Positions 42,501-51,100 of a stretch of 64,000 nt of DNA are shown here, one piece after another. Source of the stretch: Tribonema minus (Eukaryota > Sar > Xanthophyceae > Tribonematales > Tribonemataceae). Both the position numbers and the translations under genes were made by a program. Under the pieces are notes generated by a model, which searched no databases, had not been told where the DNA came from, and saw only the letters and a program-made list of their open reading frames with translations. Location of the stretch: assembly GCA_017506865.1 (NCBI GenBank), contig JAFCMP010000510.1:310001-374000 (forward strand), in the 5' to 3' direction. How positions within the stretch are numbered: position 1 is the stretch's first letter; each line of letters starts with the position of its first letter.

Positions 42501-44875
42501 TTGCTTTGGGGCTTCAGGTAGTTGAAGTTGCCTGCCACTGCCGCTGCAGTCTATGTCGAATGCCTGCACGCTCGAGGGCAGGGGTTGAGCCGTAATGCAG
42601 GGTTTTAATGTTGACCAGGGTTAGGATTAGGGTTGGGATTGGGACAGCATCCCAGTTAGGGTTCGTTGAAGGGTTAGTGGTCGACAGGCTTGGGTTGAAG
42701 ATGTCAATTGGGATGCTGCTCAGAGCACAAGGAAGTTGAAGTTGCCTGCCACACTGCCGCTGCAGTCTATGTCGAATGCCTGCACGCCCCAGGGCAGGGG
42801 TTGCGGAGAAATGCAGGGTAGGACGTAGTAGGCTGGGTCTGGGTTTACTTAATTGAGGTTGGGGTTAGGAGAGTATGCGTGCACGGTTGAAGGCAGGGAC
42901 TGAGGCGGGCTGCAGGGTTGGATATAGGCTATGGTCAAGTTACGGTTAGGAGAGCAGGCTGGGCGGTGGTCAATAGGCTTGAACTGGAGCTTGCCGTTGA
43001 AGTAACCCTAACCCTAACCCTAACCCTAACCCCCTAACCCTAACCCTAGGCAAGCAGGAGGCAGGAACTGAGCGGTTGCCTCGGCAGGAGCGCGCCAGTC
43101 AACATCGCCCTATCCCTAACCCTTAACCTAACCCTAACCCTAACCCTAACCCTTAACCTAACCCTGAACCTGACCCTAACCCTGACCCTAACCCCCTGAC
43201 GTTAAACCTAACCCTGACCATAACCTTAACCCTGTTGGCAGGCTCGACGAACTTTATGACATGCCTTGTGGAAGCTGCGGCGGGGATCGTTATCGTTCAC
43301 AGTAGAGAGGGGCACTGGCGCACCATTGTCGGCTGACGGTGTGTTACCACGCATGTCCCCCCCCCCTCACCCTAACCCTAACCGTAACCCTAACCCTAAC
43401 CCTAACGGCGCGGGCCCGGCGAGCTTCGTTGTTAGGGTTAGGGCTTTGGTAAGGCGGGGCGCGTCCACAGCAATATGGGGCACTGGCGCGCTATTGGTCG
43501 ACTGACGGTGTGTGTACCCCGCATGTCCCTCCATCCCTTTGCATCACGCTGCTGCGCGGCAGCACTCTTGTGGTGCTGCTGGCAACGGAACACGGCAACA
43601 CATTACTAAATTACGCTGTGCGCTCGTCGCAATGACAGCACCCTCCCTCCCCGTTCTGATGACAACGGCAGAGTGCCGCAGGAAGAGGCCGCTGCTGCAG
43701 TCCCGGTGTGTCTACTGGAGCCCTGTGGACTGATGGTGTGTGTACCCCGCATGTTCCCCTTGCTCCCTGTGCATCACGCTGCTGCGCGAGCACTCTTTTG
43801 GTGCTGTCAGTAATGGAACACGACAACTGATCACTGACTTGCACTGCGCGCTCGTCGCAGGGGCAACACCCTCCCTCCTCAGGGTTAGGGTTAGATTCAG
43901 GAAACTGATCCCAACTTTAAGAGCGCCGCAGGAAAGGCTGCTGCCGCTGTCCCGGTGGGTCTACTCTAGCCCTGCGGCTCTGCCGAGTATTGCGGTTGAA
44001 ACGCGCGAGTCACTGCATCAGCTTGCATGTACAATGCCCCAACTTTGCCAGGCGGGCAGACACTCGTGTAAGGCGTAGGATTAGGGTTAGGGTTAAGGAT
44101 AATTTCCCCGCCTCGCAGATCGACTGGGAGTGTGTTGCTGAAAAAAGTGTCAAACAAGCTCGGCGGACCAGAGTCAGAGTCGGAGTCGATCACACATGGT
44201 GGAGTGAGCAACACCCCTAACAAATTGCTCCGCTTTATTACCTTTAAATATACCCTGGATGTGCCCCAGTGGACCCGTATAGCAGCTGAATCATCGAAGC
44301 GGGTGAGAGACTGATGTGTGTGTCCCCGCTGCCGCAGTCGCTCAAAGGGCAAGCGGTTGTGCGACAGCTTTAAGGTTCGCAGTATGGCAGTGACAAGGTG
44401 GTGCAACAACAAGCTTAACAGCACCCACCTGCAGTATACGCGTGGCTTCGTCGAGCGAGACTGCCTGCTGCTCCTGCCGCTGCCAGAGCTGTCCCTCAGC
44501 CCCTGCCAGCTCCGCCTGTGGCAGTCAGCAGCAACGGCGTCATGAACAATTTTCACCTATTTTGAACATCGTCTGTTTGGAGTGGTGTTTTGCAACTCAG
44601 CTGATATGACATGCGCTTTTGTCAGCAAAGCTTGCTGAACAGCGTCTTTCTGTCTGTACACAACTGCAAAAGCCAACCGATCAGTAACTGATTTTCAACC
44701 TCTTAGAAGCCTGCACAACATCAACTTTTTGATCTGACATACTTGAACCCTTATGGTCATCTCAAAAAGGCGTTATTTCTCAATGGCGTTGTACCTCGTA
44801 AGACAGCATGACGGAGTCCTCGTTTGCGGCATCGCCGCTCCCAAGGTTGCGGCTCCGTTTTGGTGACCCAAACAT
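30235..44875 (-). CDS. Coiled-coil protein gene in phase-0 mini-exons
   Basis: Starts at ATG 44875 (MFGSPKRSRNLGSGDAANE). Supported exons: 44875-44795 (27 codons), 44515-44429 (29), 40290-40116, 38682-38488 (65), 36543-36475 (23), 33853-33725 (43), 32861-32763 (33) and about 32104-32009. Almost all begin and end in phase 0, so they join in one frame. The protein is rich in Ala, Glu, Gln and Arg with heptad-like helices (AELAGAEGQLWQRQEQQ, AAERDAAVLREVLRGVLAHD, SLKAYTRRLETKLLALTD). No enzyme motif is seen; a structural or cytoskeletal role is a guess. The 3' end is not resolved; 30330-30235 may be a late exon. Introns hold the repeats listed separately. Confidence 0.65.
30505..30572 (+). repeat. 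(CAG)n microsatellite
   Basis: About 20 CAG/CGG triplets. On the minus strand it produces a poly-Leu frame, which I regard as an artefact of the repeat. Confidence 0.9.
31250..31395 (+). repeat. Dispersed 140-bp repeat, copy 1
   Basis: Shares GACTCGTGGCCAATTG, GCAGCGGCGACCACGGT and a CACCTTGTCACCTGCAGCTC-type block with the copies at 34415, 37598, 41692 and 54405. Ends in TTTCCATTAATAT. Confidence 0.8.
31440..31985 (-). repeat. Donor-side copies downstream of gene B exon 32009-32104
   Basis: Two units of about 170 bp (31450-31615 and 31835-31980) share the exon tail, a C-run on the plus strand (31519-31532 and 31897-31911) and a conserved AGCGGCAAGACGGT block. TTAGGG-like repeats lie between (31675-31700). 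Confidence 0.7.
32009..32104 (-). CDS. Coiled-coil gene B exon (LQQQRSTAAAPTAAVREAAR)
   Basis: Donor CGTGCAG/GTGATA in phase 0; acceptor not certain. Donor-side copies lie at about 31835-31870 and 31450-31480. An acceptor-like fragment encoding AHLIHHNLKRYAAF lies upstream at 32205-32265. Confidence 0.55.
32763..32861 (-). CDS. Coiled-coil gene B exon (LSAAATAALLTRAERAPS)
   Basis: 99 nt, 33 codons in phase 0, acceptor CCCACAGAG to donor AACCTG/GTATGT. A start two bases upstream is the alternative. Confidence 0.55.
33150..33620 (-). repeat. Three donor-side copies of gene B exon 33725-33853
   Basis: CGGGACTGCGCATCGGCGCT-type blocks with flanks occur at 33195-33260, 33355-33420 and 33555-33620, all in the intron downstream of the exon. 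Each is preceded by a TGAGCA(C/A)TG motif. Confidence 0.8.
33725..33853 (-). CDS. Coiled-coil gene B exon (SLKAYTRRLETKLLAL)
   Basis: 129 nt, 43 codons, acceptor CTCCACAG to donor AATCAG/GTAGAC, phase 0 both ends. A helical first half, then a basic Ser/Gly linker and RSADAQSRFDAVINQ. Confidence 0.75.
33954..34427. mobile_element. Nonautonomous element with inverted terminal arms
   Basis: Arms at 33954-33987 and 34393-34427 are near-perfect inverted repeats of about 34 bp, sharing GCCCATGGGGCGAGT. The 405-bp interior has no ORF of note and carries internal repeats of GAGCGAAAA with G-runs. It looks like a MITE-type DNA transposon. No clear target duplication was identified. Confidence 0.6.
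34428..34580 (-). repeat. Dispersed 140-bp repeat, copy 2
   Basis: Minus-strand copy with an open frame FDSHPIAAAATTTVIGG and TLPCHLKLYDLLIRS. It abuts the right arm of the inverted-repeat element at 33954-34427. Confidence 0.8.
34690..35110 (-). repeat. Acceptor-side copies of gene B exon 33725-33853
   Basis: Copies of AGCAGCTTCGTCTCCAGGCG and GTGTACTCCTTCAGCGACTG with their intron flank lie near 34700-34775, 34855-34885, 34965-35010 and 35095-35125, all upstream of the exon. Confidence 0.75.
36475..36543 (-). CDS. Coiled-coil gene B exon (ALRLERQCSYLQQQAAAATQ)
   Basis: 69 nt, 23 codons, acceptor GATGCAG to donor GAG/GTGAGA, phase 0 both ends. Copies of its acceptor side lie near 36935-36960 and of its donor side near 36310-36330. 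Confidence 0.7.
36652..36678. repeat. G/C palindrome, potential hairpin
   Basis: GGCCCCGCCCCC and AGGGGGGGGGGCC face each other across two bases. Donor-like GT sites lie on both sides on the minus strand. Confidence 0.8.
36955..37115. repeat. Minisatellite of ACATGAATGC-type units
   Basis: About a dozen 10-16 bp units built from CACATGAATG, CACATGAAAG and TGATGTGTACATG. It explains the Met/His/Cys-rich frames seen on the minus strand. Confidence 0.9.
37417..37460 (+). repeat. Interstitial CCCTAA telomere-type repeat
   Basis: Seven CCCTAA/CCCTAG units within an intron of gene B. A second TTAGGG-like patch lies at 37215-37240. Confidence 0.9.
37598..37672 (-). repeat. Dispersed 140-bp repeat, copy 3 (truncated)
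   Basis: Only the second half (ATCAAAAGATCGTAGAGCTC and the following GCCAATGCCTTCCACCA) is present. Confidence 0.75.
37960..38400 (-). repeat. Four donor-side copies of gene B exon 38488-38682
   Basis: Blocks ACCTTCGCTTCCGCGGCGGC with following CGCGCGCGCCCC recur at 37970, 38103, 38217 and 38330, downstream of the real exon end at 38488. Each keeps a GT donor on the minus strand. CATACGTACG-type spacers separate them. Confidence 0.85.
38488..38682 (-). CDS. Coiled-coil gene B exon, Ala/Arg-rich helix
   Basis: 65 codons, acceptor CCGCAGAG to donor GCTAAG/GTATGT, phase 0 both ends. Encodes HSAALHRALLGAAEAARRRD and GRARRDLLAERAWRG, ending RVAAAEAK. Five donor-side copies follow downstream. 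Confidence 0.7.
38690..39060. repeat. GC-rich acceptor-side copies upstream of gene B exon
   Basis: AGCGGAACGCTC, GCGGCGGCGG and GCAGCGGCAGC blocks recur three times. Long Ala-rich frames on both strands are a by-product of these triplet-like repeats. Confidence 0.55.
39400..39625 (-). repeat. Donor-side copies of gene B exon 40116-40290
   Basis: Two copies of the GGGGGGTCCTGGC(C/A)CA block plus expanded G-runs lie at 39425-39475 and 39575-39620, downstream of the exon. Confidence 0.7.
39700..40060. other. C-rich intron stretch of gene B
   Basis: C-runs at 39760-39860 and a (CA)n patch at 39878-39892. No exon is recognised. Confidence 0.5.
40116..40290 (-). CDS. Coiled-coil gene B exon (LAAAEAARADAAERDAAVL)
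   Basis: Acceptor TGCTCAG, phase 0. Encodes SRSARLSALAAAEAARADAA and the AVLREVLRGVLAHDEG helix, then a Gly-rich tail before a weak donor G/GTAGGT. Its exonic G-run tail explains the homopolymers in the downstream copies at 39400-39620. Confidence 0.65.
40425..41100 (-). repeat. Acceptor-side copies of gene B exon 40116-40290
   Basis: GCCGAGAGCCGTGCGCTTCT with GAGCGTTGCTGCGCGCCGCC occurs at 40447-40495. Shorter copies of GTGCTGCTGCGTGTCGCCTG lie at 40625 and 41060. All are upstream of the exon. Confidence 0.7.
40672..40694 (-). repeat. Interstitial TTAGGG telomere-type repeat
   Basis: Four TTAGGG units on the plus strand, followed by a CCCTAGCCCTGACC patch at 40720. Confidence 0.9.
41100..41690. 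repeat. Duplicated intron block of gene B
   Basis: A unit containing GTGCTCAAGGC, TGTGCCCAGACTCACCCCAG and GGCAGCGCG occurs at 41272-41330 and 41480-41545. A shorter relative lies at 40980-41035. No exon is assigned. Confidence 0.6.
41692..41828 (+). repeat. Dispersed 140-bp repeat, copy 4
   Basis: The open frame reads LFDSWPIAAAAATTVI and LTIPCHLELYNLLIRFHEY. It ends with TTTCCATGAATATAT. Confidence 0.8.
42287..42378 (-). CDS. Possible coiled-coil gene B exon
   Basis: Marked by the acceptor-side copies upstream. Two frames are open: a phase-0 Arg-rich reading (GIRHRLQRHRGRRARHRR) to donor AGG/GTATGC, and another with AFDIDCSGIVADARGTG. I cannot decide between them. Confidence 0.4.
42530..42910 (-). 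repeat. Acceptor-side copies of the 42287-42378 region
   Basis: CTGCAGTCTATGTCGAATGC and GAGGGCAGGGGTTG recur at 42545, 42762 and, diverged, 42885, each followed by TTGAAGTT and TTAGGG-like intron sequence. The unit is about 215 bp. Confidence 0.8.
43004..43240 (+). repeat. Longest CCCTAA-type array in the window
   Basis: Two blocks (43004-43050 and 43105-43230) of CCCTAA with CCCTGA and CCTTAA variants, in an intron of gene B. Shorter arrays lie at 43370-43405 and 43433-43446. Confidence 0.9.
43490..43985. repeat. Tandem duplication of about 235 bp in gene B intron
   Basis: Units 43500-43735 and 43736-43980 share CCCCGCATGT, CATCACGCTGCTGCGCG, GCGCTCGTCGCA and GCCGCAGGAA in order. A third partial unit lies at 43305-43350. 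Confidence 0.75.
44429..44515 (-). CDS. Coiled-coil gene B exon 2
   Basis: 87 nt between acceptor TGCCACAG and donor CTGCAG/GTGGGT. Encodes AELAGAEGQLWQRQEQQ and VSLDEATRILQ, a clear helix with Glu/Gln heptads. Confidence 0.75.
44795..44875 (-). CDS. Coiled-coil gene B exon 1
   Basis: 81 nt, ATG to donor GAG/GTACAA, 27 codons, phase 0 out. Chosen as first exon because of the ATG, the lack of an acceptor, and the head-to-head protease gene that begins 194 bp away. Confidence 0.65.
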
Positions 44876-45069
44876 GTGCACAGGCAGCAGCTGATGCGAA
44901 CTGCTGGCAGGGCTACTGCGATCGGCTCATGTCCAGAAGTTGCGTGTCACGAGGCAGCCCGTTTACACATCACATGCTTTCGTTTGAAACTCAACTGCCA
45001 GTGAAGTTTTTGGGGTTCGGGATAATGCCCGGATTAATTTGCTGAGCGTACCACACAGCCATAGACACC
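44876..45069. promoter_or_regulatory. Shared head-to-head intergenic region
   Basis: 194 bp separates the ATG of gene B (minus, 44875) from the ATG of the metalloprotease (plus, 45070). Both promoters and 5' UTRs must fit here unless upstream exons exist. No TATA box is evident; GATTAATTTG near 45030 is the most AT-rich part. Confidence 0.55.
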
Positions 45070-45191
45070 ATGCAGGTGCTGCTGTGGTTGACGCTGGCGG
45101 CAACGCTGCTGCAAGCGTGCTGCGCTGAGAACTGCGGAGGTGGCGTCGACGGCCTGCTGAATGATGCGCAGACGGCGTGCTGTCCCAAAAG
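45070..45191 (+). CDS. Metalloprotease exon 1 (signal peptide)
   Basis: ATG to donor AAAAG/GTGTGT, 122 nt, phase 2 out. Encodes the signal peptide and ENCGGGVDGLLNDAQTACC. The phase fits the acceptor GGCAG before 46720. Confidence 0.7.
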
Positions 45192-48100
45192 GTGTGTGAT
45201 ATGGCGAGGTGCACGTCTCGAGAAAGCTGAATGCCTCGTATGCAGCAATGGCATGCGCACAACGACGCCGGGTAGGTGCAGGCAACCGCAACTATAGATC
45301 TGCTACGCGTGGTGTTACGAGTTGAGTACGTACTGTCACGAACAGATAATTGCTTGGAAAAGCTTGGCACAACCACGCACAGCGGGGTGCTTTGAGGTGA
45401 TGGCATCGTTGATTTTGCGCTACTGTGAGGCGCCGATACAACTCGCAAAGGTGTTGGTGTGTCGCGTACCGACATGCCATCACCCTCAACTGTGTATAAG
45501 CGTGACCCACCTGCATTATTGAAGTTGGTTTGTTGGGCTCATAAGTGTGTGTGTTGACAGAAATTTGCCTCTTTTTTTTGCCAGGTCGTCGCTATAGACA
45601 GCCACTGTTGACGCGTTGCAAGTGGTGCAAGAAGCACACCCGTGCGCAATTTTACTTACGTATATACATGTAGTAGATCTAAATTCCGAAGCGTGCTCTC
45701 CACAATCTAGATGATGTTACTTCAAGCTGAGCCGCTCCCATCACGCATACCTGGGCCACATGTGCATAGTGCTGATGCTGCCGTACCCGCTACCGCTTTG
45801 CTGTTGACGCAGCTGCAAAAAGTGCGCGACCAAAGGCTGCGCCAAGAGGAAGGGAGGTCAGTGGCCGAACCCCCTTACACAGGTCCCTGCTGCATGTTTC
45901 CCCCCGCTGTAGTGCATACCATGACTGTCAGAATAATGGGGGGCGCATGCGCCCGCTTGTTTTGCTACGGGACAGCGCAGTCGTACGTAAAACTGTAAGC
46001 GTCGAGACAGAGAGCTCAAACTGGCAATATGCGCCGTGATCGCAGCCGCTGCGCACGCGATGCACAACCTGAAGTTGTCTAACCGTTGACACGCACTGTA
46101 CTGCTGACGAGGCGGGGGCTGTTTGATAGTGGTCTTTAGGGTCCGTACATGCCTAATTGTGGCTGCAAGGGGGGGGTTTAGGTCTCGGTCGGAGTTTATG
46201 GCAACGTCAACATGAAGAAGGTGCTAAAGCCGCACACCAGCCCTGGTGAATGTTCATTCTGCATCTGACTGCCAGTGAATGTACCTGTGCAACTTGTTGC
46301 TTCGCGTGCGCAACCCCCCCCCCCGCCTCCTCCCCCTTGACCCCCCCCTCACAGCGCTGGAGCTCGGCAGCAACTGCTGCACGTGACCTTAACCTCACAC
46401 TTCAGAAAATGATTCTCTACACAGAAATCCTCCCAACAGCTAACAAAAATAACAATCTTATTCGAGATACAGGTGTGTTCGAGATACAGGTGTGTATGTC
46501 ATTCACCCCCCACCCCCCTTTTCCCCCCATGCCCCCTCGCGCACCACAGGCAGCAAGCGGTGTTGCCCAAACCGCGTCGTGAAGCAGCCGCGCTGCTCCA
46601 AGAAGAACGGTCCCAGACATAAATTCCACCAACAGCAAACAAAAGCACCAATCTAATTCGAGATACAGGTGTGTATGTCATTCACCCCCCCTCCCCCTGC
46701 GCACCGCCGCCGCAGGCAGCAAGCGGTGTTGCCCGAACCGCGTCGCGAAGCAGCCGCGCTGTTCCAAGAAGAAAAGTCCCGCGCCGTGCCGGCCCGCGCT
46801 CTTCAACATTGTCCTGGTCCCCGTTCCCGGCACGGATCCGAAGTACACCAAGTACTTCACCCAGGCGAAGGAGCGCTGGGAGAGCATCATTACGCACGAT
46901 CTCGTGGGGTATGGGAATGCACCCCCGGGGGGCTGGTTTCAGGACGGCCCGGCGTACACGGAGCCGGTGGATGATCTGGTTATCGCGTACAGCGTGGAAA
47001 AGATAGGTGCGTGCACACATTGATATGTATACAGTATGTACGGATGTGTTTTGTGTGCATGTATGTGGGGTACGGGAAGGCGCCCCCGGGGGGGGGGTGG
47101 TTTTAGGGATGGCCTCGCGAAGAAGCTGGTGTACACAAAGGTGGCGGATGATCTGGTGATCGCCTACAGCGTCGACAAGATAGGTATGTATATGCACATA
47201 CATGTACGGTTTGTAAGGAACAGGCATGTACTTCTGTGTACATGTGGGCTGCGGGATGGGGTCGTGGGGGGGGTGCTTTAAGGACGGCCTGGGGAAGAAG
47301 CTGGTGTACACGGAGCCGGTGGATGATCTGGTGATCGCCTACACAGGTGGAAAAGACAGGTGCGCGTACGCATGTGTAACCCTAACCCTTAGTCCAAGCA
47401 TGCCAACCTCCAGTGCTGCATCCGACAGTCCAATGTGCTCCTGCCTCCAGCGCTGCAGCATCCGACGCCATGGTGGCCACACCTGTTGCTCGCGCTCAGG
47501 CTGTTGGCGCGAGCGGTGTTTCACAAGCGGATGAGCACTGAAAGAGCTTGAAGATTTCACAGGGAAGGATTCGTCTGGAAGTTCGCCCTAAACTGTTGGC
47601 CCTCTATCCCAACGCGGATGTGAATTTGGCTAGTCCCAACCTCCGCAGTTCAAGTAGAGGGCCAACAGTTGGCGTGGAACTTCAAGTTTGTACTGAACCG
47701 TTGGCTCTCTTCCGAGACAGATGTGAAGTTGGCTTGTCCCAACCTCCGCAGTTGAAGTAGAGGGCCAACGGTTCAGCGCGAACTTGCAGACAAATTGCCT
47801 CTCCGTGAACTTCAAGCTCTTTCGAGCACACCTCCTCTGATTCCGCTTGTGAGACACCGCACAAGAAGGCGGTTTTGTGGTGGTGGCAGCGCTCAACTTT
47901 TGTCAGCCTATGATGGCAGCGCTCAGCAGGGGAGACCTGCGGGCCGTGGGGTCGCCGTCGAGACACCGCGAGTTTGTGAAGGTGGCGCCTGAGTAGTTCC
48001 TGACAGCAGCGCTCAGCGTGTGGTGGCAACGCTCAACTTGGTCAGGTTACGGCGGCAGGGCTCAGTAGGGGAGAGCTGCAGGGCGTGGACCGCCTCTGCA

Positions 48101-51100
48101 ATGCACTGTGAGAAAGTTCACTCTAGCAGCGCTCAAAGCATCTGAAGCGATGGCAGTTGTTCCGCGTGAGGGCGATTATGGTGCTCGACCTGTGCAACAG
48201 CGTGGAGGTCCGCAATCCGATTGTAAGTCTTCAAGAATTAAAATTTTATAACACTCGCTCAAGAAACATCTCGCTGATGTCACTCAAACAGAGTGATCGT
48301 CAATGTGCATTGAGACACTTTCAAGCGTTCACAGGCCACACGCCTTGCTGAGCTACTGCATCCGCTGCAGAAGCGCAAGTCATGTGATTTGCCCAAACCT
48401 AAGCTCAAAGGCAGACATATCGCTTTACTGCCGTCAGCTGCGACTTTTCCTCGTGACCAAAGCCGGGCATCTTTCTTTGGCAGTGATGTGTGCAAGTGAG
48501 CAAATGCTGGGGTAGGTACCAGAATATAGCTACATACAATGGTTTTGACATCTCTGGCGCAAGCTAGGTGTACTGCCATCTGGGCTTTTCGCGCCCTCAG
48601 CGAGCATCAACAGTACTTAAGTACATGCGCTGGTGGTGTCTGAGCTATGGGCAGTTTATATAGAGCCTTCTTTCTGAAATCCACACAAGTCTGTGCCGGC
48701 CTCCACGCTGCGGCTGCGGTACTGCAAAGCAGCCTTGCCCTACCCCTATCCCTAACCCTAAATGGCAGTAACTTCAAGGATGCTTCACAGCAGGTACCAT
48801 CAAATTCTTTCCAGTTCTCATGTGTGGCGCGGACAGTGAGAGGACGGTGCGTATTACGTTCCGCACTTCAAAGCGTCTTCAACAGCAGTACCCTTTCCTT
48901 CTGTGCGATCCCCGGGCGACGCATGCAGAGGAACAAACTGCAAGATGCCCGCACTTCAAGTGTACTTCAACAGCAGTTTCTTCCGTGCAGATGGCGAGGG
49001 GACCGTTCTGGGAATGGCGGGACTGCTCCACGAGAGGCACGACCCGTGAATTTTCCGCGATTGCCCGCACTTCAAGCGTACTTCAACAGCAGTTCCCTTT
49101 CTTGCGTGCGGACCCACGCTGATGGCGAGGGGAACGTTCCCGCTCTACGAAAGGAACGATATGTGAATTGCCCGCACTTCAAGCGTGATCCAACAGCGGT
49201 AACCTCTTTTTGCAAGCGTACCTCAACAGCAGTGACCTTTTTCATCATCCGCGCTTCCTGGACACACGTGCAGATGGCGAGGGGAACGTTCTGGGAACGG
49301 CGGGACCACTCTACGAGAGGAACGATCCCGTCTCCAGGAAGCGCGGCGAAGCAAACCTGCCGCTCTCGGGCACCATGCAGTTTGACATTGCCGACGCCGC
49401 GCGCCTCGTGAAGGCGGGCGTGTTCCAGTCCGTCGTGCTGCACGAGATGGGCCACGTCCTAGGTGAGCGCTGCCGCAGACCCTAACCCTAGCATGTATAT
49501 TGAGCGCCGCCGCAAACCCTAATTTAGCATGGAGTTTGCCAATGTGTCATGCGGTTGGTCAAGGTGGACGTGTTCCAGTACGTCGTGCTGCACGAGATGG
49601 GCCACATCCTAGGTGAGCGCTGCTGCACACCCTAACCTAGGTCGTGCTCTACAAGACTGGCCACGTCCTAGTTGAGCGCTGCCGCAGACGCCGCGCGCCT
49701 CGTGAAGGCGGGCTTGTTCCAGTCCGTCGTGCTGCACGAGATGGGCCACGTCCTAGGTGAGCGCTGGTGCACGACTCTGTTTTTTTGATGTCCCTGACGT
49801 ACTGAACCAAAGCCTTGCCGTACAGTATGTTTCAGAATCGGGGCGTTGACGCCAATGTCAAACGTTCGACCCCAATTTCAGTACGCTGCGCTGCATGAGA
49901 TGGGCCACGTCCTAGGTGAACTGCGGCGTCTACACGCCCGGCAGGAAGAAGGGCCAGTCGCCCACCTGCTCCACGTACACGGCGAAGGCAGTGCTCAGTA
50001 ATGTTGAAGTTAAACTTACTCCGCTGCGCTGCCGCCGCCGCAGGCATCGGCTCGCTGTGGCCTACACGCAAGTCCAACTGCGGCTTCTACACACGCGGCA
50101 AGAAGAAGGGCCAGCCACCCACCTGCTCCACGTATACGGCAAAGGCGGATGGCACGTGTGCAGCGCAGGTCGAGTTCTCCAAGCTGGACCTGGGGCGCGG
50201 CAAGCGGTTGAAGATGGGTGAGCAGCGCTGCCTTAGGGGTAGGGCTACAGTTACAGCAGGCTTAGGGTCGGACTACAGTTACAAATATGGTTATGGTAAG
50301 GGTTAGGGTTAGGGTTAGCGGACGGCATGCGCTCCACGCAAGCCAAGATCGCCAAGGTGGACTTACAGAAGAGCGCGGCAAGCAGTTGAAGTTGTTTGAG
50401 CGCTGCCTCAGGGTTAGGGCAAGGGTTAGGGCTAAGGTAGAGTTAGGTTTGGATTAGGGTTAGCGGACGGCACGTGCTCCGCGCAGGTTGAGTTCTTCAA
50501 GCTGGATCTCGGGCGCGGCGAGCGGCTGAAGATGGGTGAGCGCTGCCTTGAGGTTTGGATTAGGGTTAGTTGTCAGGGTTGGGTTAGTGTTAGGGTTAGC
50601 GGATGGCATGTAAGTGTTTCAACAAACGAGCAACGCGTGTATACAGACAGCGGAGACTTCGTCGCATCCTCGTCAGATCATGCAAAGACTGGCTGCGAGA
50701 GTGAGCTCGGCACGGATGAAACTTAAAGTTGAGGGCAAAATGCTGACGTGGATCACTGTCTGGCTTTTTTTGCGGGGGTAATTTAAAAGCATCAGCGTGC
50801 AGGGCGCACTTCAAGTTGAAGCTGCAGTTGCGGCAGGCGTTTTGAAAGCGTCCGATACATTGAGCAACGCAGCCCACCCCGCGCCATGGTATTTCTTCAT
50901 GGCGATAAGCTGTCAATAAACTCTCTTCATTCTTGAGTCATGCGATAGGCGCGTCTTAACCTTGAAGCTTGATGGCAAACTCCCACGTGAGCATTTGTAG
51001 TTTTTGGAAAGAAAATTTACCAGCGCAGGCGTATTCTCTACCCCCTGCGGCAACGTATGCAATACTGGCACGCGCTCTATGCGCCCTGCTAACCTAGGGT

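Noticed and set aside
43004-43240. Chromosome end (telomere)
   Set aside because: The array is short, degenerate and has gene sequence on both sides; it is interstitial.
47107-47183. Alternative exon of the protease
   Set aside because: It keeps a donor and frame but lacks the core of exon 2, so using it would drop essential sequence; I treat it as a donor-side copy.
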